Of a DNA stretch of 41,808 nt, positions 35,547-41,808 are shown in pieces; positions within the stretch are counted from its first letter, which is position 1, and every line of letters starts with the position of its first letter. Under the pieces are notes generated by a model that saw only the letters and a program-made list of their open reading frames with translations, was not told where the DNA came from and searched no databases. Made by a program: the position numbers and the translations under genes. Source of the stretch: an uncultured Methylophilaceae bacterium (lineage in GTDB: Bacteria; Pseudomonadota; Gammaproteobacteria; Burkholderiales; Methylophilaceae); contig CAILHX010000022.1 of assembly GCA_903834185.1 (NCBI GenBank), positions 1 to 41,808 on the forward strand, in the 5' to 3' direction.

Positions 35547-36349
35547 GTGCCTTGGCCTTCACGCTCAAGATCAAGCCCGTGCAGCGCGTGGATTGCTCAC
35601 CGCTGACCCCCGACCTGCTGGCCGGAAAATCGGCCAAAGACATCGCCGCCACGCTATTGCAAAGCGGCAGGCAGCAACTCCAAGCCGATCAGGTATTCGA
35701 TATTTCCGGCAACGACAGCAGCAACATCGAATTCAGCAACAGCAACGGCAAGCTGGATTTCATCGGCGCGCACATGAGCTGTGGCAGTGTCACCGTGCAC
35801 GGCGATGTCGGCTCCTACCTCGGCCTGCAGATGAAGAAAGGCAGCCTGACCGTGCACGGCAATGCCGACGCTTATGCCGCTTGCGGCATGGCGGGCGGGT
35901 TGTTGCATATCCTCGGCAATGCAGGAGATTTCATCGGCGGCGCACTCCCCGGCGACAGAAAAGGCATGCGCGGCGGCACTGTCATCGTCACCGGCAACGC
36001 CGGAGACCGCGCGGGCGACCAGATGCGCAGAGGGGTACTGCTGATCGAAGGCGATGCAGGCGAATACTGCGCCTCGCGCATGATCGCAGGCACCATAGGT
36101 GTGATGGGTAAGGTAGGCAAATACGTAGGCTTCGGCATGCGCCACGGCACCATATTGCTGTTCAAACCCACCGACTTCCACACCACCATCCAGGACTGCG
36201 GCCACCACACCCTGCCCTACCTCAACCTCATGTTCAAATCGTTCACCCCCCTCCCCAGCAAATTCGCCCACCTCAGCCAGAACCGCGTGCAGAAGTTTGG
36301 CGGTGATCTGGCTAGTGACGGCAAGGGTGAGATTTTGATATTTGCGTAG
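35543..36349 (+). CDS. fhcC: Formyltransferase/hydrolase complex subunit C
   Basis: 268 aa. A right-handed beta-helix made of repeated G-x-x-G-x-x-x-G-x-x-x-x-x-G units (GDVGSYLGLQMKKG, GNAGDRAGDQMRRG, GDAGEYCASRMIAG, GKVGKYVGFGMRHG), like the C-terminal domain of glutamate synthase. It scaffolds the complex. Starts 4 bp inside the end of fhcD and is the last gene of the operon. The following 290 bp are packed with repeats. Confidence 0.94.
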   Translation: MSALAFTLKIKPVQRVDCSPLTPDLLAGKSAKDIAATLLQSGRQQLQADQVFDISGNDSSNIEFSNSNGKLDFIGAHMSCGSVTVHGDVGSYLGLQMKKGSLTVHGNADAYAACGMAGGLLHILGNAGDFIGGALPGDRKGMRGGTVIVTGNAGDRAGDQMRRGVLLIEGDAGEYCASRMIAGTIGVMGKVGKYVGFGMRHGTILLFKPTDFHTTIQDCGHHTLPYLNLMFKSFTPLPSKFAHLSQNRVQKFGGDLASDGKGEILIFA

Positions 36350-36639
36350 GGTGAGCAACTTGTTGCCCAGCCGAAATAGCCGGATTTAGTTCTCTAGGTC
36401 GGGGATGTTGTTTTATAGCCTACATACGGCGCACTGCAAGCGAGTGCGCCCTACGCTCTAGCTCCCTCTCCCCTTGTGGGAGAGGGCTGGGGTGAGGGGG
36501 TCTTTTGCGTTGGTTACTTTCCTTTGGACAAGCAAAGGAAAGTGACTTGCTGTCGGGCAACCCCCGACGGTTTTATTTAATTGATTTCAAACCCTGGATT
36601 CCAGCTTTTGCTGGAATGACGACAAAAGGTCTTAGAGCT
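36350..36639. repeat. Repeat-packed intergenic region between convergent fhcC and asd
   Basis: It holds at least four palindromic elements in tandem. GGCGCACT (36428-36435)/AGTGCGCC (36443-36450). The CCCTCTCCCC-type element at 36464-36500, as in hrpA. ACTTTCCTTTG (36516-36526)/CAAAGGAAAGT (36533-36543), followed by the GTCGGG/CCCGAC hairpin (36552-36568). ATTCCAGC (36598-36605)/GCTGGAAT (36610-36617). No gene is present; hairpins here probably end both convergent transcripts. Confidence 0.85.
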
Positions 36640-37752
36640 TTAGCTCTCAACCAATATCCGTAACATCCTCCTTAACGGTTCCGCCGCCCCCCAAAGCAAC
36701 TGGTCGCCAACCGTAAACGCCGAAAGATACTCTCCCCCCATACTCATCTTGCGCAACCGCCCCACCGGCACCGTCAGCTTTCCGGTCACCGCCGCAGGCG
36801 TCAGCTCGCGCATGCTGGCCTCGCGCTCATTGGGGATCACCTGTACCCAGTCGTTGGCACCGGCGATGATGGCTTCGATCTCGGCCAGCGGCAGGTCTTT
36901 TTTCAGCTTGATGGTCAATGCCTGCGAGTGGCAGCGCATGGCGCCGATACGTACGCATAGGCCGTCTATCGGCACCGGGCTTTGCTCCAGCCCCAGTATC
37001 TTGTTGGTCTCGACCGGGCCCTTCCATTCTTCTTTGCTCTGGCCGTTGCCCAGGTCCTTGTCTATCCACGGGATCAAACTGCCTGCCAGCGGTACGCCGA
37101 AATGCGCGGTGGGGAAGCTGTCGTCGCGCAGCGTACCAGCGACTTCGCGGTCTATATCCAGTATCGCGGCGGCGGGGTCGTTCAGGTATTCCTGCGCGAC
37201 GCGGTGCGCCTCGCCCATCTGTTGCAGCAGTTCGCGCATGTTCTGCGCGCCGGCGCCTGATGCTGCCTGATAGGTCATGGCAGTCACCCACTCCACCAGG
37301 CCTTCGCGGAACAGGCCGCCTAAGCCCATCAACATGAGCGACACGGTGCAATTGCCGCCTATCCAGTTGCTCCCGCCCATGCTCAGTGCATGTTGTATGA
37401 CGTGGTTGTTCACCGGGTCGAGTATGATGACGGCGTCTTGTTCCATGCGCAGGGTAGAAGCCGCATCTATCCAGTGACCGTTCCAGCCTGCGTTTCTCAG
37501 CTTGGGGAATATCTCGCTGGTGTAGTCGCCGCCCTGGCAGGAGACGATGACATCCAGTGCCTTGAGGCTGGTGATATCCATTGCATCCTTGAGCGCAGGC
37601 ACATCCTTGTCTACATCAGGGGCGCTGCCGCCGATGTTGGAGGTGGTGAAGAATTCCGGTGCGATCAGGTCGAAATCGCGTTCGTCACGCATGCGTTGCA
37701 TGAGCACCGAGCCCACCATACCGCGCCAGCCTATAAAACCTACTTTTAACAT
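36640..37752 (-). CDS. asd: Aspartate-semialdehyde dehydrogenase
   Basis: 370 aa, the long proteobacterial Asd type. Reduces aspartyl-4-phosphate to aspartate semialdehyde for lysine, threonine and methionine synthesis and for diaminopimelate. The cofactor loop [14 protein letters not shown] is at the N-terminus, SCQGGDYT near residue 72, the catalytic Cys in [15 protein letters not shown] near residue 135, and [13 protein letters not shown] with the catalytic His. It follows yajQ by 12 bp and is last in the run ppnP-dinB-yajQ-asd. Confidence 0.96.
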   Translation of the reverse strand: MLKVGFIGWRGMVGSVLMQRMRDERDFDLIAPEFFTTSNIGGSAPDVDKDVPALKDAMDITSLKALDVIVSCQGGDYTSEIFPKLRNAGWNGHWIDAASTLRMEQDAVIILDPVNNHVIQHALSMGGSNWIGGNCTVSLMLMGLGGLFREGLVEWVTAMTYQAASGAGAQNMRELLQQMGEAHRVAQEYLNDPAAAILDIDREVAGTLRDDSFPTAHFGVPLAGSLIPWIDKDLGNGQSKEEWKGPVETNKILGLEQSPVPIDGLCVRIGAMRCHSQALTIKLKKDLPLAEIEAIIAGANDWVQVIPNEREASMRELTPAAVTGKLTVPVGRLRKMSMGGEYLSAFTVGDQLLWGAAEPLRRMLRILVES

Positions 37753-37764
37753 TTTGCGTTTCTC

Positions 37765-38259
37765 TTAATCTCTGAAATTACCGTATTTCAACGGGAAATC
37801 CGTAATGGATTTTCGCACCAGTGCGATCGCGTCCTGCAAGATATCGCGTTTGGCACCGTTGACGCGCACCGCTTCACCCTGGATGCTGGCCTGAACCTTG
37901 AGCCCGGAATCCTTGATCAGGCGGGTGATCTTCTTGGCCAGTTCGCTGTCTATGCCATCCTTGATCTTCATCACCTGTTTGACCTTGTTGCCGGAGATTT
38001 TCTGCACATCGAGCTGCTCCATGCGCTTGCTGCTATCGGCTTCTTTCTTTTCCAGCGCCGGGAACAGTATGTCTTTGATTTGATCCAGCTGAAAATCGGA
38101 GTCGCCGAACAGGGTGATCAGTTTGTCTTTCTCGTTCAACTCCACTTTGGCACTGGTGCCTTTGAAGTCGTATCTATTATTAATCTGGCGGTCAGCCACA
38201 TCGATCGCGTTCTTCAACGCTACCATGTCTGCTTCGGAAGTAATGTCAAAAGATGGCAT
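37765..38259 (-). CDS. yajQ: YajQ-family nucleotide-binding protein
   Basis: 164 aa, full length. MPSFDITSEADMVALKNAID, then INNRYDFKGTSA and QVMKIKDGIDSELAKKI...KDSGLKVQASIQGEAVRV are diagnostic. Two RRM-like ferredoxin folds. Some members bind cyclic di-GMP and act as effectors; a GGDEF/EAL protein lies about 1 kb upstream on the same strand. It sits 14 bp after the dinB-like gene and 12 bp before asd. Confidence 0.94.
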   Translation of the reverse strand: MPSFDITSEADMVALKNAIDVADRQINNRYDFKGTSAKVELNEKDKLITLFGDSDFQLDQIKDILFPALEKKEADSSKRMEQLDVQKISGNKVKQVMKIKDGIDSELAKKITRLIKDSGLKVQASIQGEAVRVNGAKRDILQDAIALVRKSITDFPLKYGNFRD

Positions 38260-38273
38260 ATCGGCCTCGCTTA

Positions 38274-38792
38274 TCAGTGCTTATCAGTGTTTGGCAATGC
38301 AGTCATAAATACCAGGTCGGTCGGGCCCGGGTCGATGCCGAACTGCATCAACAAGGTGGTGGCCTGCCCGCGGTGGTGCGTCTGGTGATTGAAAAAATGC
38401 GTCACCGCCAGCCACCCCGGTTCCGTGAGGGTACGCTGGTACAAGCCGCTGAGCCACGTCAGGGGCTGGCTCAACCACGATGCGTCTAGCGTGCCAGCCC
38501 AATTACTGATCGCCGCATCCTGCTCTAGCCTGTGCCGCGTCAAGGACGCGAAACTCATCTGCTTTAGATTTTCTATCTTCGGCGCAACGTAATCGGGAGT
38601 TGCCAGAAAACGGCTCATCCATAAGCCATCAGCCCAGACGATATGTGCCAGCGTGCCTTGCAGGGACTTGAAAAACGCGCCCCGGTCTTCCTGCAATTGT
38701 GCGTCGCTCAACTGCGAGCAACTTGCATAAATTTTTTCGTTCATCCACTGATTATATTCAGCCATCAGCTGGACATAAGCCGGGGTCATCAT
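38274..38792 (-). CDS. DinB-family protein
   Basis: About 172 aa from ATG 38792 (or 38789), chosen because MTPAYVQLMAEYNQWMNEKIY starts the DinB four-helix bundle. The longer frame overlaps the ppnP gene antisense to nothing useful and is rejected. Metal-type His residues are seen in GTLAHIVWAD and HFFNHQTHHRGQATTLL. DinB-like proteins are often metal-dependent thiol transferases; the substrate here is unknown. The start nearly abuts the ppnP stop. Confidence 0.9.
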   Translation of the reverse strand: MMTPAYVQLMAEYNQWMNEKIYASCSQLSDAQLQEDRGAFFKSLQGTLAHIVWADGLWMSRFLATPDYVAPKIENLKQMSFASLTRHRLEQDAAISNWAGTLDASWLSQPLTWLSGLYQRTLTEPGWLAVTHFFNHQTHHRGQATTLLMQFGIDPGPTDLVFMTALPNTDKH

Positions 38793-38793
38793 T

Positions 38794-39105
38794 TCATTCG
38801 AAGTGGCAAACGTAGTCCAGCATTTCGATTGTCTCGATTTCGAATGACGAATTGCCGGGTATCGCGAATTTGTCGCCCGCCTTGTAGGTGTTCCAGTGCG
38901 TTTCATCCTTCAGGCGTACCTTGCATTCGCCCAGGTTGATCTCCATCAATTCCGGGGAAGCGGTGTTGAATGTGAGCAGGCTGGGGAATATCACACCCAC
39001 GGTAGAGCGTGTGCCATTGGGCAGGAGTATGGTGTGGCTAACGCATTTGCCGTCGAAATAGACGTTGGCCTTCTTTTTGACGCTGACATTGTCGAACTGA
39101 GCCAT
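38794..39105 (-). CDS. ppnP: Pyrimidine/purine nucleoside phosphorylase PpnP
   Basis: 103 aa from ATG 39105 ([20 protein letters not shown]); four extra upstream residues are unlikely. Small cupin of the YaiE/DUF1255 family that phosphorolyses nucleosides to base and ribose 1-phosphate. Conserved [36 protein letters not shown] and DYVC.FE. First gene of a four-gene run with dinB, yajQ and asd. Confidence 0.92.
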   Translation of the reverse strand: MAQFDNVSVKKKANVYFDGKCVSHTILLPNGTRSTVGVIFPSLLTFNTASPELMEINLGECKVRLKDETHWNTYKAGDKFAIPGNSSFEIETIEMLDYVCHFE

Positions 39106-39209
39106 GATGGACCCCAAACGGATGAAGGGGTGAAATTGTCGCAGAAAAGCGGCTTAAGAGCCAGTCCTGACTTGCATTTCAGGCTTGTATCTCTGCCGTC
39201 GCCAGTTCG

Positions 39210-41765
39210 CTAGTGCATTTTCAGCAGTACTTCGAACTCATGCGCGGGCACCGGTTTGGAGTACAGGTAGCCCTGACCGTAGTCGCATCCGGCATTGGTC
39301 AGCAGATCGCGTTGCTGTTGGGTCTCTATGCCTTCGGCCACGACTTTCATCCCCAGTTTGTGTGCCATCACGATGATGGCTTCGCACAGGGCCATGTTAC
39401 TGGAACCGGGCGCAAGATTTTGCACGAAGGACTGGTCTATCTTGAGGTAGTCGATGTTGAATTTGTTGAGATATGACAGTGAAGAATATCCGGTACCGAA
39501 GTCATCCAGCGATACTTTTATGCCGCCGTCCTGAAATTCCTGCAGGCGATCGGTGACATGCACACCTGTATCCAGCAGCAAGCCCTCGGTGATCTCGACC
39601 ACGATGGACTGCCCCGGAAGTTCAAGACTATCCAGATGCATCGTCCATGAGGGATGGCTGCCATCCTGGTTATGGAACTGCACCGGCGACTTGTTCACGC
39701 TGATCTGGAAGTCGGGATGGTGCATGTTGCGCCAGCGTTTTACCTGATGCGCCGCCTGGCGGAATACCCATGCGCCGATGTCCACGATCATCCCGGTCTC
39801 TTCGGCGATGGCGATAAATTCTGCAGGACCGATCAGGCCACGCTTGGGGTGTGCCCAGCGGATCAACGCCTCCGCCTTGAGGGTCGTGCCTGACTTTAAT
39901 TCCACGATGGGCTGGTAATACACCAGAAACTGATGATTCGCCAACGCATCACGCAAGTCATTCCCCAGACGCATTCGGGTTTGTGCGGATCTCTGCATGG
40001 ATTGGGTGAAGTAATGATAGCGGTTGCGCCCCTGGTTCTTGGCTGCATACATGGCCTGATCGGCGTTCTTCAGCAAGGCTTCTGCATCCGGCGCATCGGT
40101 CGGATATACCGTCACCCCTATGCTGGCTGAAATATAAGAGACTTCCTTACCCAGATCGAAAGGCATGGCGAGGTTGCGCAATACATTCTCGGCGATACGC
40201 TCCACGTTCTTCATGTCGTCCACTTCGCCCAGGATGATTGTGAATTCATCGCCGCCCAGACGTGCCACCGTGTCGGTCTCACGCACGCAGCTACGCAAGC
40301 GGCGCGAGGCCTCCTGCAACAGGATATCGCCGGTTGCATGCCCCAGGGTGTCGTTCACCTCCTTGAAGCGGTCCAGGTCTATGAACAGTAGTGCGACGGC
40401 ATGGCAGGAACGGTGTGCTTTCTTGATTTCCAGATTGAGGCGGTCATGCATCATCCTGCGGTTGGGCAAATCGGTAAGCGGGTCGAAATTGGCCTGTTGC
40501 CAGATGATCTGTTCGGCTTGTTTGCGTTCCGTGATATCTCTGGAAAACCCTGCCGTTCCGAACAGTTGACCCTCGGCATTGATGACAGGAGTCTTGTAGG
40601 TTTCGAACCATCTGCGTGGCTTACCGATCTCTTCCACTTCTTCTTCCAGATTCTTGTTATTCAGGCTGGTCATCACTTGCATATCATCGGCACGGTAGGC
40701 TTGTGCCAGATCATAAGGCCACACATCGAGATCGGTTTTTCCTAACAGGTTCTTGGGCGAATCGAAACCGCATGCACGGGCAAACGCATTGTTGACCGCC
40801 AGAAAGCGTCCTTGCTGATCCTTGAGCCAGACCATGAAAGGAAAGTTATCCAGAATCGTGCGCAGTTCCGTCGCTGCCAGCCGGCGTTCATAAATGGACA
40901 GCATCAGGCTGATACTGATCACCGTCAGCACCAGCATATAAAACCAGAAGTTGCTGAGGTTGTTACTCTCGGCATCGGTCGCAAACAAGCCGACGCCTTT
41001 GGATGCGCCTAACAGTCCTTGTATCGCGGTGATGAGAATGATGACCAATACCGGATGGCGTCCGAAACGGACAGCCGCCCAGATGACGAACAGGAACATC
41101 CAATAGCCCTGCGCAATGGTACCGAACGAATGATGGAACCAGCCCATGAAGATGATCTGACCGGTAAGCACCGCCAAACCAAGACAGATGAAGGTTTCCA
41201 GCTTGCGTTCCTGCCTGGTCCATTCATGTGGCGCGTAGCGGTATAGCAGAATGATGGGCACCATCAGCAGGATGCCCAGCAAATCGCCCTGCCACCAGTG
41301 CAGCAGGTTCTGCAGCGCGGCATCCTGCGGCACGATGCCCGCAAGCAATAATGCAGACACGCCCGTTGCGGCGCTGACGCAGGCACTTAGCGCCGCAGTT
41401 ATGCTCAACCATAGATAGTCATGCGGATGGATCAAGGAATTGCTGAAACGCGAATTGCTTTTCAGCAGCCACACGCCCAGTAAGGCTTCCAGCGTCTTGC
41501 CTGCCGCAATGAGGAAAAAAATGGCGGGCGACAAGCCTTGTATATAACCTTCGACAAGCGCGCCGACAAACACGCCGGGCCAGTATCTTTTACCACCGAT
41601 AAGAAGTGCAGCGAAAGCTAAACCACTGGGAGGCCAGACGATGGAAACGAAACCGTTGGCGGAGAAAAAACTGACTGCAATCCGCGCCAGCAACACGAAG
41701 GTGATTGCCAGCCCTCCCAGCTTCGGGAGATCAGACCACTTATAAATCTGCAAACTCCTCCACAT
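39210..41765 (-). CDS. MASE1-PAS-GGDEF-EAL cyclic di-GMP turnover protein
   Basis: 851 aa. Residues 1-295 are a multi-helix MASE1 sensor, 300-415 a PAS domain (ILDNFPFMVWLKDQQGRFLAV), 425-590 a GGDEF domain and 605-850 an EAL domain. GGDEF (504-508) is intact, with an RETD inhibitory I-site just before it. The EAL side keeps AEALIRW (632-634), DDFGTGYSSL, KIDQSF and EGIE, so both synthesis and hydrolysis of cyclic di-GMP are possible. The product is in the inner membrane. No cognate response regulator is adjacent; YajQ downstream may be an effector. Confidence 0.94.
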   Translation of the reverse strand: MWRSLQIYKWSDLPKLGGLAITFVLLARIAVSFFSANGFVSIVWPPSGLAFAALLIGGKRYWPGVFVGALVEGYIQGLSPAIFFLIAAGKTLEALLGVWLLKSNSRFSNSLIHPHDYLWLSITAALSACVSAATGVSALLLAGIVPQDAALQNLLHWWQGDLLGILLMVPIILLYRYAPHEWTRQERKLETFICLGLAVLTGQIIFMGWFHHSFGTIAQGYWMFLFVIWAAVRFGRHPVLVIILITAIQGLLGASKGVGLFATDAESNNLSNFWFYMLVLTVISISLMLSIYERRLAATELRTILDNFPFMVWLKDQQGRFLAVNNAFARACGFDSPKNLLGKTDLDVWPYDLAQAYRADDMQVMTSLNNKNLEEEVEEIGKPRRWFETYKTPVINAEGQLFGTAGFSRDITERKQAEQIIWQQANFDPLTDLPNRRMMHDRLNLEIKKAHRSCHAVALLFIDLDRFKEVNDTLGHATGDILLQEASRRLRSCVRETDTVARLGGDEFTIILGEVDDMKNVERIAENVLRNLAMPFDLGKEVSYISASIGVTVYPTDAPDAEALLKNADQAMYAAKNQGRNRYHYFTQSMQRSAQTRMRLGNDLRDALANHQFLVYYQPIVELKSGTTLKAEALIRWAHPKRGLIGPAEFIAIAEETGMIVDIGAWVFRQAAHQVKRWRNMHHPDFQISVNKSPVQFHNQDGSHPSWTMHLDSLELPGQSIVVEITEGLLLDTGVHVTDRLQEFQDGGIKVSLDDFGTGYSSLSYLNKFNIDYLKIDQSFVQNLAPGSSNMALCEAIIVMAHKLGMKVVAEGIETQQQRDLLTNAGCDYGQGYLYSKPVPAHEFEVLLKMH

Positions 41766-41808
41766 GTATTCGGCCTCGCAAGCGTTAGTGCCGGGTCTAT
41801 AAAGTCCG

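Overview
The window looks like a betaproteobacterial chromosome with moderate to high G+C, most likely Nitrosomonadales (Gallionellaceae- or Methylophilaceae-like). The housekeeping genes (pgm, tal, hrpA, yajQ, asd, ppnP) and the tetrahydromethanopterin (H4MPT) linked C1 genes support this, but no rRNA or ribosomal protein gene is present to fix the taxonomy.

Positions 1-4190 are the right end of an integrated element. They hold a pair of related unknown proteins, small membrane ORFs, an AT-hook-like protein with an internal duplication, an AT-rich 0.67 kb stretch with little coding, an excisionase-like HTH protein and a tyrosine recombinase. The recombinase ends 36 bp from the CCA end of a tRNA-Lys(CTT) gene, the likely integration site. 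Three perfect copies of TGACACGTTGGCAG lie in this segment. The other end of the element is outside the window.

Positions 4270-15780 are ordinary chromosome: pgm, tal, small hypothetical genes, an MlaC-type lipid-binding protein, a DUF2630-type protein, a membrane metallophosphoesterase, an MFS exporter and hrpA. hrpA carries two in-frame copies of a dispersed palindromic repeat.

Positions 15840-21416 form the first C1-cofactor block. A tight minus-strand run encodes an ATP-grasp ligase (MfnD-like), a hydantoinase/oxoprolinase-family protein (MfnF-like), PabB, an amino-acid-kinase-family protein (MfnE-like), a pterin-4a-carbinolamine dehydratase and a membrane-anchored unknown. A HisA-like TIM-barrel gene is divergent and overlaps the first gene of the run. 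These are best read as methylofuran and methanopterin biosynthesis genes.

Positions 21500-24770 hold a small zinc-ribbon-like protein, a GNAT acetyltransferase, a divergent ArsR regulator/SDR pair, and an outer-membrane protein with a cupredoxin-fold protein behind Fur-like boxes.

Positions 24846-36349 are the second C1 block. The minus-strand genes are mptG (orf4), mtdB, orf17, mch, orf5, orf7 and fae. The divergent fhcBADC operon is on the plus strand. Together Fae, MtdB, Mch and the Fhc complex convert formaldehyde to formate through H4MPT and methylofuran, so this is an almost complete dissimilatory formaldehyde oxidation module.

Positions 36350-41765 begin with a 290 bp intergenic region packed with dispersed palindromic repeats, then a minus-strand run ppnP-dinB-yajQ-asd and a MASE1-PAS-GGDEF-EAL protein. 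The C1 system is known biology. The least explained items are the element with its 14-mers, the HisA-like gene, the Fae and FhcB sequence details, and the palindromes captured inside coding sequence.
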